Shown here in pieces: positions 19,479-29,950 of a stretch of 41,947 nt of DNA. Position 1 is the stretch's first letter; the number at the start of each line of letters is the position of its first letter. The DNA lies in the IMG/VR virus record IMGVR_UViG_3300021961_000206, positions 1 to 41,947 of that record; one strand, written 5' to 3'. The DNA comes from a virus. A model generated the notes under the pieces. It had not been told where the DNA came from. It saw nothing but the letters and a program-made list of their open reading frames with translations, and did not search any database. Made by a program: the position numbers and the translations under genes.

Positions 19479-19888
19479 TGGCATATAACTTAAGAAATAT
19501 TAACGTATTAGACTTAAGACCTTCGGTAGGAATCGGAGTTGCATTACCTTTTAATACTCCCGCAGTATTTCAAACAGTATATACAACTAGAGAACAACTG
19601 AAGTATAACTTGATTAACTTTCTTTTAACAGATAAAAGAGAGAGAATCTTTAATCCAAATTTTGGAGCAGACATTAGAAAACAGTTATTTGAGCAAATTA
19701 CAGCCGATACTTTTGATGTTTTGGATACTCAAATTAGAGCTGGAATAGAGCAATATTTTCCGAATGTAGCTATTACAGATCTTGTTATAGGAGCAGAACC
19801 GGATAAGAACTTATTAACAATTCAGTTTTCATATACTATAGCTAATACAGGCGAGTCAGATAATGTAATATTAAATCTCAATGGCTAA
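19478..19888 (+). CDS. Baseplate wedge protein, gp25-like
   Basis: A 136-residue protein starting at GTG 19478, which overlaps the previous TAG by 1 base. The gp25/lysozyme-like fold signature is clear: an N-terminal segment followed by LINFLLTDKRERIFNPNFGA (about residues 47-66; family pattern LL(T)x..ER...P.FG) and a C-terminal strand region (LLTIQFSYTIANTGES). In T4, gp25 joins the inner wedge and triggers sheath assembly. It overlaps the gp6 gene by 8 bases, as expected for partners in one complex. Confidence 0.88.
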   Translation: MAYNLRNINVLDLRPSVGIGVALPFNTPAVFQTVYTTREQLKYNLINFLLTDKRERIFNPNFGADIRKQLFEQITADTFDVLDTQIRAGIEQYFPNVAITDLVIGAEPDKNLLTIQFSYTIANTGESDNVILNLNG

Positions 19889-21740
19889 CAAAGATATACG
19901 GTATTTAAATAAAGATTTTAATAGCTTCAAGGAAGCGTTGATAGAGTATGCAAAAGCATACTACCCTAATTCTTATAACGACTTCTCAACCTCTTCTCCC
20001 GGTACTATGTTCATCGACATGGCTTCATATGTAGGAGATGTTCTTTCTTTTTACTTAGATAACCAGGTACAAGAGACGTTCTTAGAGTATGCAAAACAGA
20101 CTAATAATCTTTATGCATTAGCTTATATGTTAGGTTATCGACCTAAAGTAACTTCTGCTGCTATTGTAAATTTAGATATCTATCAACAATTACCAGCCTC
20201 GGGTGCTAGCTATCTTCCTGACTTTAACTATGCTTTGACTATAGACGAGGGAATGCAAGTTAGGTCTAATATCAATAATTCTAACTTTTTTTACTGTCCT
20301 AATAAAGTAGATTTTAATCTATCCTCTTCGATAGATACAACAGATATTTCTGTGTATACTACTGTAGGAGGTAATCCAAATACGTACCTACTAAAGAAAA
20401 CTACGCCTGCTATCTCAGGACAGGTTAAAACAACTACCTTAACTTTTGGCGCAGCAGAAAGGTTCCCAATAAGAACTATCGAAGATACGAACATTATTGA
20501 GATTTTAAGTGTAGTAGATAGCAACGGCAATAAATGGTACGAAGTACCCTATTTAGCTCAAGACTATATACTGAATCCAGTACAGAATACTTCTACGAAT
20601 TACCCACAGTTGTATCAAGAAGCTAATCAAGTTCCATACGTTTTAGAGAAAATAGAAGTACCGAGAAGATTTGTATCTAGGTTTAAAACTAATACTCTTT
20701 TAGAACTTGAATTCGGAGCTGGTATAACTGCAGTATCAGGATCGATACCAAATCCATTTAATGTAGGTATAGGAACAGTAAACGGAATTGATCTTTTAAA
20801 TACTGCTTTTGATCCGACAAACTTTGTAACTAACGATTCTTATGGATTAGCTCCAGTAAATATAACACTAAATATAACATACTTAGTAGGAGGAGGAGCA
20901 GCAGCAAATGCTCAAATAAACGAATTAACGTATATCTCTTCTATTAGTTCTAATTTTACGCATCCTGTAAATCCTGGAGTTGCTACAACCATACAAAACT
21001 CTGTAGCTACAAACAACACTACTAGAGCTGTTGGTGGTGGAGACGGTGATACACCGGAAAGCTTAAAGTTAAATACTTTAGCAATGTTCCCTTCTCAGAT
21101 GAGAGCTGTAACGCAGCAAGATTATCTCGGGATGGTCTTAGGAATGCCTCCTAAATTTGGACAAGTAGCTAAGGCTTATGTGACTAAAGATACAGCAACT
21201 TTTGCTCAATACCTAGTTGGAGAACCAGGAGAAAGAGATCCTCTCGCTACTTCTATTTACTTACTTAGTTATAATACTGCAGGACAGTTTACTGATCCAG
21301 GACCTGCTTTGCTTAAAAATATTCAAACTTATTTAGGGCAGTATAGAATGCTCACAGATACAGTTATTTTAAAGCCTGCTTATATAGTAAACATTCAAGT
21401 TAATTTTGATATTATAGTAAGGCCGAATTATACTTCTAGGGATGTTATCGCTAATTGTCTAATAGCTTTAAAAGCTTACTTTAATAGAGAGAATTGGCAA
21501 ATTAACGAACCTATTATTATATCTGAAATCTATACACTATTGGATCAGATAGCTGGTGTGCAGACTGTCCAGAAAGTACAGATTAATAATATCGCAGGTA
21601 CCGGACAAGGTTATTCGCAGTATAGTTATGATATACCAGGAGCAACATTAAATGGAATTATTTATCCTTCTCTAGACCCAAGTGTCTTTGAAGTTAAATA
21701 TCCAGATGTTGATATTAAAGGACGCGTAGTAACAATGTAA
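19881..21740 (+). CDS. Baseplate wedge protein, gp6-like (gpJ family)
   Basis: A 619-residue protein. The N-terminus (DIRYLNKDFNSFKEALIEYA, SSPGTMFIDMASYVGDVLSF, QTNNLYALAYMLGYRP) is the signature of gp6/gpJ baseplate wedge proteins. The middle contains GGDGDTPESLKLNTLAMFPSQ and RAVTQQDYLGMVLGMPP, as in the gpJ domain. In T4, gp6 forms the continuous ring of the inner baseplate. The length is close to the family value of about 600-660. Confidence 0.9.
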   Translation: MANKDIRYLNKDFNSFKEALIEYAKAYYPNSYNDFSTSSPGTMFIDMASYVGDVLSFYLDNQVQETFLEYAKQTNNLYALAYMLGYRPKVTSAAIVNLDIYQQLPASGASYLPDFNYALTIDEGMQVRSNINNSNFFYCPNKVDFNLSSSIDTTDISVYTTVGGNPNTYLLKKTTPAISGQVKTTTLTFGAAERFPIRTIEDTNIIEILSVVDSNGNKWYEVPYLAQDYILNPVQNTSTNYPQLYQEANQVPYVLEKIEVPRRFVSRFKTNTLLELEFGAGITAVSGSIPNPFNVGIGTVNGIDLLNTAFDPTNFVTNDSYGLAPVNITLNITYLVGGGAAANAQINELTYISSISSNFTHPVNPGVATTIQNSVATNNTTRAVGGGDGDTPESLKLNTLAMFPSQMRAVTQQDYLGMVLGMPPKFGQVAKAYVTKDTATFAQYLVGEPGERDPLATSIYLLSYNTAGQFTDPGPALLKNIQTYLGQYRMLTDTVILKPAYIVNIQVNFDIIVRPNYTSRDVIANCLIALKAYFNRENWQINEPIIISEIYTLLDQIAGVQTVQKVQINNIAGTGQGYSQYSYDIPGATLNGIIYPSLDPSVFEVKYPDVDIKGRVVTM

Positions 21741-21744
21741 TAAC

Positions 21745-23004
21745 ATGGCAGTATATCAAATATTTTCATCCGCTGACGCTACTATCTATTCAAGGTACCC
21801 TACTAAAAATACAGGAAGGGATCCTATTCTAGAAGTATCTGCAAAAAACTCACAGGACGGAGTTAGATTCTTAAATAGAACTTCTATAACTGATAATCCG
21901 TACTATACATACGATCTAGCTGCAAACAGTGATTACTCAACAACTGACGCTTATTTTCCAGTAACGGATATTAGAAGAGCCTTATTACAGTTTGCTCCGG
22001 CTGAAATCGCTAAGCTAAAGACTTTTGCTTCACAATCCGTAAGTGGATCTTGGCAAGCAAATTTAAAAATGTTTTTAGCTTCTGCTCAAAACTTAAATAC
22101 AACTTACTCTTTAGAAGCTTATGCAGTATCTCAGTCATGGACTATGGGTACAGGACAGTTTGCACAAGAACCTGAATCTAGAAACGGAGTAAGTTGGGAG
22201 TATACAGGACCTTATCAAGCATCACCTGCTTGGAGTATAACCGGAAGTAGTTTTCTTACAAATTATTCAGGAAGTCAGTTTTTTGATTATATGTCTAATA
22301 AAGATATCAATATGGATATCTCTGACATAGTTAACGGATGGTTTTCTGGATCGAATGCAGGCGGTATAAACAATTACGGACTTGAGGTTAAACACCCAAG
22401 TTATGTAGAACAAAATACAAGCTCTTTTGTAGACTTAAAGTTCTTCTCTGTTGATACTCATACAATCTATCCGCCGACTATACAGTTTATGTGGGACGAT
22501 GCTTATTATTACCCGCAAGGAACTAATTATGTATTAAATGACCAGATTACTATTGTCTTACAGAACAACTTAGGTCAGTTTAAACAAAACCAGGTATATA
22601 AAATGAGAACGGGAGTAAGGTACACCTATCCTCCTAGAACTTTCTCAACACAGTCTGCTTACCTAACCTCTCTCTATCTACCCGAAAATACATACTGGTC
22701 TTTACAGGATGTTAAAACAGAAGAAATAGTAGTAGATTTTGATCCGACATATACAAAATTAAGTGCTGATAGTGTGAGTAATTATTTTACTCTTTATACC
22801 GCTGGCTTGGAAGTTAATAGATTTTATCGTATCTTAATAAAGACAAACATCTACTCTACCACTTACGGACCTCTATCAGTGTATGACAATGAGCAATCAA
22901 TCTATAATGCACTGTCGTTGTACGGTACACAAGATCTCGCTCTACTACCGGCAGAGGAAGTTATTTATACAGGGCAGAATTTGATGTTTAAAATAGTTGA
23001 ATAA
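21745..23004 (+). CDS. Virion structural protein (DNRLRE-like N-terminus)
   Basis: A 419-residue protein beginning MAVYQIFSSADATIYSRYPT, then RDPILEVSAKN, resembling the DNRLRE beta domain start. It is beta-rich and high in Tyr, Ser, Thr and Asn throughout, typical of virion proteins. It starts 4 bases after gp6 and overlaps the next gene by 1 base, so it probably is another wedge or baseplate-periphery component. No T4 counterpart identified. Confidence 0.65.
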   Translation: MAVYQIFSSADATIYSRYPTKNTGRDPILEVSAKNSQDGVRFLNRTSITDNPYYTYDLAANSDYSTTDAYFPVTDIRRALLQFAPAEIAKLKTFASQSVSGSWQANLKMFLASAQNLNTTYSLEAYAVSQSWTMGTGQFAQEPESRNGVSWEYTGPYQASPAWSITGSSFLTNYSGSQFFDYMSNKDINMDISDIVNGWFSGSNAGGINNYGLEVKHPSYVEQNTSSFVDLKFFSVDTHTIYPPTIQFMWDDAYYYPQGTNYVLNDQITIVLQNNLGQFKQNQVYKMRTGVRYTYPPRTFSTQSAYLTSLYLPENTYWSLQDVKTEEIVVDFDPTYTKLSADSVSNYFTLYTAGLEVNRFYRILIKTNIYSTTYGPLSVYDNEQSIYNALSLYGTQDLALLPAEEVIYTGQNLMFKIVE

Positions 23005-23348
23005 TGAAGCAAGAAGTAAATCTTGTTAAAGAAGTTTACGGACGCAATACATATACTAGAGTAGTAGATACCTCTTTTTCAGAGTTATATACTCCAGTAA
23101 CTGCTTCTATTGCTCCAGAACAACTTACAATAGAGGAATTTTTTGACTTATACGATCAGTTATTTTTTGAGATCCCTGCTATGGGTGAAGTTAATTCTCA
23201 TGAATACTTAGTTAAGAGGAGCACGGAATATTTAGGAGGTGGGGTATTAACAGACAATGAAAGAGCTTATATTGAAGAAATTAATTCTTTAAGGCAACAG
23301 CTGCTCGAAGCAAATCAGAATTATTTGAACTTAAGTAAGATACTGTAA
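23004..23348 (+). CDS. Small baseplate-region protein, 114 aa
   Basis: A 114-residue acidic helical protein (MKQEVNLVKEVYGRNTYTRV...) with TIEEFFDLYDQLFFEIPAMG in the middle and a helical C-terminus (EEINSLRQQLLEANQNYLNL). One-base overlaps with both neighbours tie it to the wedge operon. No family recognised; it could be an adapter between gp6-type and long structural proteins. Confidence 0.7.
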   Translation: MKQEVNLVKEVYGRNTYTRVVDTSFSELYTPVTASIAPEQLTIEEFFDLYDQLFFEIPAMGEVNSHEYLVKRSTEYLGGGVLTDNERAYIEEINSLRQQLLEANQNYLNLSKIL

Positions 23349-26300
23349 TGGAAGTAGTAGATGTAAGATATTTAGGGTCTGACGGACAGTATCAAGAATA
23401 CTCTCCTTCCGATCTTGCTTTAATCAGTAAAGCATTAATAACTACCAATTTTGGTGGTGCAGACGATTATATTGAATACTTCGTAAAAGACGAAGCTGGA
23501 ACAGTTTTAAGCAGTAATTACTCTGATGCTAAATACGAAGTAGGAGATACAGATCCTGTAACAGGCACTACAACAACTATTTACGTTAATCCAGAAGAAG
23601 ACGCAAAGAGGTTAGGGTATAACAGGGGTATAGTAAATGTAAAGTATAATTTTTTTAGAAAATTACTACTTTCATCTGCTACTCCTGATCAAAATTTCTG
23701 GATAACAGAAGTATCTCCTTCTAGAACAGAAATAAAAGTAGCAAGACAAGATCTATCTAACGATCAATTAGTAAATGCTTTCGCTATCTTTAATGCTACT
23801 CTAGCTGCGGACGCTTACTATCCTTCCTTTTACTTAAACTTCGGAACAGATAGGTTAGTAATAGCTACTAACGCTCTTTACATAGAGGAACAAGGAAACG
23901 GGTACATTCTATTCAAACTTTACGAACCTCTTCCCGACGAGTTTGATGTAAAATCGACTTTCTGGACTACGATTGCTATAGCTGATTCTGCAGAATTTAA
24001 TGTTAGTATAAATGTAGAACCTGAAATAACTCAGGACTTTACTCCTATAAAAGGACCTAACTATAAGGTCAACATTAATAATACTGTTAATCAGACAACT
24101 CCCTATTACGACTATACTTCACTTTTCGCTACATCTGTAACTTCTTCCTTCCAACAGCTCAGATCAATGATGGATGAAAAAGGAATACAGATTAACGTTG
24201 ATTATAGTAATTTTGAAAACTTTGTACGATTCTCTTCAGCAACAGAAAGGTTATATAATTTCGTATATAAGTTACAGTTAATTGAATCTGCTTCTGTAGG
24301 TTTAGCACAACCCAATACAACACAGGCTAAGATATTACTACAAGCACAGGTCGATAATACGATTACAAAATTTGACGGATATGAGTACTTCCTGTACTTT
24401 GATTCTGGTTCTTATTCTTGGCCTAAGCAAAATAGTTCTCAACCTTACTTACTATACTCGGTAACTTCTTCACAAGCCGTTAACTGGTTAGGTAGTATAA
24501 ATACAGTACCTTCCGCAGGTACAGCAAGTCTGTACTATTCTGCTTCTGTTTACGATGATTTAAATTCTAATCTACTGCAGTATACAACGCCGCAGTATAT
24601 AAGAGACGATAGTCAGAATATACCGTACCTAGTATTTCTAGATATGATCGGACAACACTTCGACAATATCTGGATATACTTAAAGGATGTAACAAATAGA
24701 TACTCAGCAGAGAATAATCCATTTGTAGGTATTTCATTAGATCAGGTTTCTGAAGCTATTAAATCTTTCGGGGTAACACTATACACTAACACAAGTGTTG
24801 CAGATAATATTTATTATTCTCTTTTAGGACTAAATCAAACAGGTTCAACTCTACCGGTAACTTCGAGCCTTTACTCTACCGTAGTATACAGTAGTAGCAG
24901 TATTTATCCTCTTGCAGGACAGCCATATTTAACTGCTTCTCTATCATTACCTCCTCTTGAAGAAGAGAAGATCAACAGATATGTTATAACTTTTATAACT
25001 GGATCTCCGGGATATACTTCAAGTTTTGAGACTCTACCGAGTACGCAAATTACAGATGAAATTTATAAGCGCATCTACCACAACCTTCCGTACCTACTCA
25101 AAACAAGAGGTACAGAGAGGGGCGTAAGAGCTTTAATAGCAACTTTCGGTATCCCGAATGACATATTACAGGTTCATGAGTATGGTGGGTACGATTATTT
25201 ACAAGTACCGGGTATTCAAGAAATTTCTAATACTAGAATTATAACAGGAAGCGTTTTAGGACTTTCTAGCAGTTTGTTAGATCCTTATGCTACCTCACAG
25301 TACTACGATTATACTTTAATGAAAACTTCTGGAGATGTTGAAATAGCATTCTCTCCAGCCGATTCAATTAACGCCAGTATAACTTCCTCTGGGTATGTAA
25401 CCTCTTCTGCACAACCTGGATACTTTAATATTATGCAGCTCATTGGAGCTCCTAACTTACAGTATTCAAGTTCATATACACCTCTTGTAAGTACGGCTAA
25501 TACTTATTTCGACGCAGAATATACAAGCAGATATAATGTCTGGGACTTTATTAGAGTTATAAAGTACTATAATAATTCCTTGTTTAAAATGTTAAGAGAC
25601 TGGGTACCAGCTAGGACAAGTCCTAGTACTGGTATCGTTATTAAGTCTCATATGCTTGAGAGAAACAAGTATCCTAGAAAAGAACCTACTGGAACGACTA
25701 GTAGTTTCGATGCAGATTATCATCTACTAGCTGTAACAGGTTCAGACGGAGGCGCAGTTGTAGGAAGTACTGCATATGTAGAAGCCGTACCGGTACAGTA
25801 TAGTAACTATTCATTTCCTTTATCTGGTTCTCCCGGTATTGTGTATATGAGTTCTTCTGACAATGTTCAGAAGTATACAGGAGAGTTTAGCGGTAGTTAT
25901 ATCGATGCTACTGATAATTATTTCCCGCAAACAGACGTTTCTACGTACTATTTTCCTTGGACATCTTCAGTAGCTCCATCACAGCATGGAGGGCAGAATA
26001 TTTTATTCTTAACCTACTCCCTAGGTCCTACTTTCCAAAATATTACAGGATCTGTTATCTCTCAAAGAGTTTTAGACTTAGATTATAATTATAGTCAACT
26101 CGCTCCTACTAACTACGGACTAGTAACACAGTCTTTAAGTCAGAGTCTTGTTATCGGTCCAGTTAATCAAAGTCAACAACCATATTCCCAGTACGCTCAG
26201 TACCAGGATTTCAACCACATATCTCGACCGTATATAATACCGAGATACAGTGGATCCTATCTTTCTGGTCTCGCCTACAATCAGTTTACTTCTGAAAGTG

Positions 26301-28150
26301 CAGCATATTCTGGAGACGTCTCCTACGGAGGTCAGCCAGTTATTAACTACTACTCAAATAGACTCGGTCTATTTACACAGGTAGTTACTAGTTCGTTTTT
26401 ACCTGGAAAAGTAAATGCTACTTTAGCATACTTCGCCGATGTTACTGGCGGTTTGTTTGAGCTAAATCAGAATAATAGAAACTGGACTGATGTTCAAAAT
26501 ATCTTTAAAGCAGGAACTGTTGGAACTATTAAGCAGTTTGATAACAAAAAATACTCAAACCAAGTAGGTACAGACGGTATTAAGTCTATTTACAACAGTG
26601 GGTATAATTATACTCCTCAATTATATTTCTCAACAGGATCTACTAATGCTGAAGGAGCAGATACTAAGCTTTATTTTGAGTATACAGGAGATGTTTCAGT
26701 AACTACTTTTACCGGGCTTAATAACATAGGCAGTGGTAGAATAAGTGGTTCTAATGTAGTAGATTACCCTGTCGTAATAGATAACGCGACTATAAGATCA
26801 GGTGATATTTTTAATATCTTTAACACAGAGAATCCAGCTAGTACAGAATTCTCTCCAGGTACAGCTGGTGCTTATCCAAGTTATACAGCTTCTCAAGCCG
26901 GACAGAAAACTTTTACTGTTAACTTAGGAGTTAATATTCAGTTTAAAAACCTAGCTTCTGCTGCCGACGTAACTAGCGGGTCTTATTCTTTTGGTAGTTA
27001 CCTAAACGGAACAAGTTTAATAGGTACTGAGCAGACAGTAAATTATACCTCTAGCTTTACTCCTGCTTCAACTTTAACTGGATCTATTTACAAAAATACT
27101 ACTCTTGCTAATCCAGATAGTACTCCTACTCAAACTGGAGCTACCTTGATTAATAGTGGTCCTTTCGATTTATACTTAAATGGTATATTTTCTAATACGA
27201 TAGGAGCTGTTACCTCTTGGATTTCTTCCAGTATCTTTGAATGGTATGAAGGAGGCGGTTACCGTCAAGAGTATCTTGTAATCGATAGTAGTATTGATAT
27301 ATCGAGCAATTTTAATAATTATAATACACAGTATCCGACAGTCTTAAATGATTTCCCAATCTCGGGCGGTACTAGTTTACCTGCTAGCGGTGTTTCTTCC
27401 TCGCAGCAAATAATAAGCTATACAACACCAGCTATCAATCTAAGTCCAAACGATAAAGTTGTATTTAAGTTTAGACAGGACGGAATGTCTTCCTCTAACT
27501 TTACTTCCTCTATTTTCGTAGGAACTGCAAATAATTCCTTATCAGCAGGAACAATTTCTATCGGACAAGGAGGATATCCATACGCAACAGCTTCATTAGG
27601 TAATTTTATCGAAAGCGTAGCAGATATTAGCGATCTAGAAAGTACTATTACCTTTAGCGGTAATCTAAGCCAATATTACGGATATCAGTTTGTTCCAGCT
27701 TTCGCTTCTGCTGCTGTAGTGTATACAAGTAGTCTTTACACTCAATATGGAGATGTAAACGTTACTTTTATTCCGCAAGTCGGAGATAAACTAGTGATAG
27801 CTGATTTTAGTGGATTGACTCAAGAACTAGATGTCCTGCAGGCAAGTATCAATCCATCAACAAATAAGTTGGTAATTACGACAGTGCCGCAGATTATTGA
27901 AAACTGGAGATTAAATCCAAGTTTAATTAACCGTTTTCTGCTCTTACGCAGGTATAAAGACGAACAGAACGTTATCTTAACTTTCAATAAAAATCCAGGA
28001 CAAACCTCTTACGGATTCTTAATCCCAAGCACAATTAACCCTGAAGTAACAAACAATATAAACACTCTTCAAGCTGCTGTACAGTCTCAGTTACTGTCCA
28101 CTCAAGCAGACCCACCTATTAATACCGTAAACGGAGGAACTTTTGGTTAG
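23348..28150 (+). CDS. Giant virion structural protein, 1600 aa
   Basis: A 1600-residue protein, the largest in the window. It begins MEVVDVRYLGSDGQYQEYSP. Around residue 580-605 it contains the segment LPYLLKTRGTERGVRALIA followed by TFGIPNDILQVHEYG, which recurs in baseplate/tail proteins of T4-like phages and resembles the P2 gpI-type region. The remaining sequence is beta-rich and very high in Ser, Tyr, Thr and Gly, as in tail-fibre or outer-wedge proteins. I infer an outer baseplate wedge (gp7/gp10-like position) or fibre-attachment protein. No enzymatic domain is seen. Confidence 0.7.
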   Translation: MEVVDVRYLGSDGQYQEYSPSDLALISKALITTNFGGADDYIEYFVKDEAGTVLSSNYSDAKYEVGDTDPVTGTTTTIYVNPEEDAKRLGYNRGIVNVKYNFFRKLLLSSATPDQNFWITEVSPSRTEIKVARQDLSNDQLVNAFAIFNATLAADAYYPSFYLNFGTDRLVIATNALYIEEQGNGYILFKLYEPLPDEFDVKSTFWTTIAIADSAEFNVSINVEPEITQDFTPIKGPNYKVNINNTVNQTTPYYDYTSLFATSVTSSFQQLRSMMDEKGIQINVDYSNFENFVRFSSATERLYNFVYKLQLIESASVGLAQPNTTQAKILLQAQVDNTITKFDGYEYFLYFDSGSYSWPKQNSSQPYLLYSVTSSQAVNWLGSINTVPSAGTASLYYSASVYDDLNSNLLQYTTPQYIRDDSQNIPYLVFLDMIGQHFDNIWIYLKDVTNRYSAENNPFVGISLDQVSEAIKSFGVTLYTNTSVADNIYYSLLGLNQTGSTLPVTSSLYSTVVYSSSSIYPLAGQPYLTASLSLPPLEEEKINRYVITFITGSPGYTSSFETLPSTQITDEIYKRIYHNLPYLLKTRGTERGVRALIATFGIPNDILQVHEYGGYDYLQVPGIQEISNTRIITGSVLGLSSSLLDPYATSQYYDYTLMKTSGDVEIAFSPADSINASITSSGYVTSSAQPGYFNIMQLIGAPNLQYSSSYTPLVSTANTYFDAEYTSRYNVWDFIRVIKYYNNSLFKMLRDWVPARTSPSTGIVIKSHMLERNKYPRKEPTGTTSSFDADYHLLAVTGSDGGAVVGSTAYVEAVPVQYSNYSFPLSGSPGIVYMSSSDNVQKYTGEFSGSYIDATDNYFPQTDVSTYYFPWTSSVAPSQHGGQNILFLTYSLGPTFQNITGSVISQRVLDLDYNYSQLAPTNYGLVTQSLSQSLVIGPVNQSQQPYSQYAQYQDFNHISRPYIIPRYSGSYLSGLAYNQFTSESAAYSGDVSYGGQPVINYYSNRLGLFTQVVTSSFLPGKVNATLAYFADVTGGLFELNQNNRNWTDVQNIFKAGTVGTIKQFDNKKYSNQVGTDGIKSIYNSGYNYTPQLYFSTGSTNAEGADTKLYFEYTGDVSVTTFTGLNNIGSGRISGSNVVDYPVVIDNATIRSGDIFNIFNTENPASTEFSPGTAGAYPSYTASQAGQKTFTVNLGVNIQFKNLASAADVTSGSYSFGSYLNGTSLIGTEQTVNYTSSFTPASTLTGSIYKNTTLANPDSTPTQTGATLINSGPFDLYLNGIFSNTIGAVTSWISSSIFEWYEGGGYRQEYLVIDSSIDISSNFNNYNTQYPTVLNDFPISGGTSLPASGVSSSQQIISYTTPAINLSPNDKVVFKFRQDGMSSSNFTSSIFVGTANNSLSAGTISIGQGGYPYATASLGNFIESVADISDLESTITFSGNLSQYYGYQFVPAFASAAVVYTSSLYTQYGDVNVTFIPQVGDKLVIADFSGLTQELDVLQASINPSTNKLVITTVPQIIENWRLNPSLINRFLLLRRYKDEQNVILTFNKNPGQTSYGFLIPSTINPEVTNNINTLQAAVQSQLLSTQADPPINTVNGGTFG

Positions 28151-28156
28151 ACTCCC

Positions 28157-28164
28157 TATTTATT
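28157..28164 (+). promoter_or_regulatory. Late-type gene-boundary motif TATTTATT
   Basis: It sits 6 bases after the stop codon of the 1600-residue protein gene and 19 bases before ATG 28184. Confidence 0.4.
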
Positions 28165-28183
28165 AGAAGAAAAACAGTAAAAC

Positions 28184-28849
28184 ATGGCATATTTAAGTAA
28201 CACGACAGTTGTTGTAGACGCTATTTTAACCGATAAGGGAAGGCAACTACTCGCTCAAAACGATGGCTCTTTCCAAATCACACAGTTTTCTTTGTCTGAC
28301 GATGAAGTAGACTACACTCTTTATAACCCGAATCATCCTTCTGGATCAGCATTCTACGGAGAAGCTATTGAGAACATGCCAATCATACAAGCTTTCCCTG
28401 AGTCTCAAGAGATTATGAAGTATAAGCTTATTACCCTGCCTAGAGGTACTGCAAAACTGCCAGTTATTTCTATTGGGTATACCACTATCGTACTTAAGCA
28501 AGGTTCTTCTATTTCTATTACTCCGCAGACATTAAATTATCTTGGAGCTGTTTCAACTTTCGAACAATCTGGATATGTTGCAACGATTGGAGATGTTAGA
28601 ACTACTGCTGCTTTCAATGGCGTAGGTATTAATACACCACAAGCAACTGCTTTAAATGCTACCGGAGTAACTACAGTAGGAACTAATGTCTCTAAGACTG
28701 TAATAGGTACTTCAATTAACATTACTGCCACAACCGTAAACACCCTCTTTGGAAATAACAGCACCCTGTACACTACACTCACTGTTATAGGACGCGATTC
28801 TGGTGCAAGATTATTCGTTCCGGTTCAAATAACAAAAGTAACACAATAA
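28184..28849 (+). CDS. Virion structural protein, 221 aa
   Basis: A 221-residue beta-rich protein. The N-terminal region TVVVDAILTDKGRQLLAQND then GSFQITQFSLSDDEVDYTLY is a pattern I associate with tail or fibre-attachment proteins of T4-like marine and Bacteroidetes phages. The second half is Thr/Ala/Val-rich. It is followed 4 bases later by the 28854 gene. Precise location in the virion unknown. Confidence 0.65.
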   Translation: MAYLSNTTVVVDAILTDKGRQLLAQNDGSFQITQFSLSDDEVDYTLYNPNHPSGSAFYGEAIENMPIIQAFPESQEIMKYKLITLPRGTAKLPVISIGYTTIVLKQGSSISITPQTLNYLGAVSTFEQSGYVATIGDVRTTAAFNGVGINTPQATALNATGVTTVGTNVSKTVIGTSINITATTVNTLFGNNSTLYTTLTVIGRDSGARLFVPVQITKVTQ

Positions 28850-28853
28850 GAAT

Positions 28854-29939
28854 ATGTCATTTACAAGACTTGCTCCAACAGATTTTGTGATTAGCTCGGA
28901 CTCTATTACAGCTCCGGCTTGGAGTGCTAATCAACCCACGTTAACAACTTTTTATACCGCATCCTCTATCACCTCCACTACCATTACTCAAGGAGCTTTC
29001 TATTTGAATGTCTACCAAACACAGAGTACTGCGACAGGAGCTGCTGTGCAATTCGCTATTGCATACGGTAATATTAATGGTTCTGGATCTCAGTGGTATA
29101 ACCCGCTTGTTCCTGGTGTATCTCCTTCCTTAACAACCTACAGACAGTATGAAACCCTTGTTTACGGTCCAGCCCTTTCCGGCTCCTTACAAGGATTTAA
29201 TTTCGGAGGTCTTGCTACAAACGCTCCTGATATCTTCGCTATAAACGTAGACAGAAACAGGTATAAAGAGAGTTTGATGCCAGGTACTTTTAATTTAAGC
29301 CTTTCAAGTTCTGCAGGAGAAATTACCCTTTGTGATAATAGTAATGACGTTACAACTGTTACATACTTAGACTGTGGTAGGGTTTTTAACCTTGTTTCCG
29401 GTTCTTACGGAAGAGCTACTACAACAACTAGTGCCGGACAAATAGCTCCAGGTTATACCGCTTCCGGTTCTTATGGTTTTTACCTTCCCGATATCGGTAC
29501 TATACTCTTAAATGCTAGTGCCCTTAATCTATCTGCTGTTCAAGGAGGAATCGGATTACCAGTAGATAGGTCTAACTACGGATCAGGTAGCTACTCTCTT
29601 AATGCTTCTGCTTCTTATACTTCTACCAATAACACAGTACTCTTCCAAGCTATTTCAGCTAGTAAAGAGTTTGAGTTAAACTCTCAAGAGACTATCTCAT
29701 CTGATTACGTCTTTGTTAGAATTGGTAATGCTGATTATAACTACTCAACCAATCCGACATTCGTATCTGGATCAGGTGAAGTATTATATTCAACTATGAT
29801 ATACAGTCCACAAACCTATATCACAACTGTAGGAATGTACAACAATAATAGTGAACTTTTAGCAGTAGCTAAAATGTCTAAACCTCTTGTAAAAGACTTT
29901 ACGAAGGAAGCACTTATACGTGTAAAACTCGACTGGTAA
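28854..29939 (+). CDS. Virion structural protein with a duplicated C-terminal module, 361 aa
   Basis: A 361-residue Ser/Thr/Tyr-rich beta protein (MSFTRLAPTDFVISSDSITA...). The N-terminal part has FYLNVYQTQS and TTYRQYETLVYGPA. The last 80 residues (NADYNYSTNPT, then TTVGMYNNNSELLAVAKMSK) form a module that recurs in the 33710 gene. Likely a tail fibre, whisker or decoration protein. It is followed 11 bases later by the mucin-like 29951 protein. Confidence 0.65.
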   Translation: MSFTRLAPTDFVISSDSITAPAWSANQPTLTTFYTASSITSTTITQGAFYLNVYQTQSTATGAAVQFAIAYGNINGSGSQWYNPLVPGVSPSLTTYRQYETLVYGPALSGSLQGFNFGGLATNAPDIFAINVDRNRYKESLMPGTFNLSLSSSAGEITLCDNSNDVTTVTYLDCGRVFNLVSGSYGRATTTTSAGQIAPGYTASGSYGFYLPDIGTILLNASALNLSAVQGGIGLPVDRSNYGSGSYSLNASASYTSTNNTVLFQAISASKEFELNSQETISSDYVFVRIGNADYNYSTNPTFVSGSGEVLYSTMIYSPQTYITTVGMYNNNSELLAVAKMSKPLVKDFTKEALIRVKLDW

Positions 29940-29950
29940 TAAAATAATTC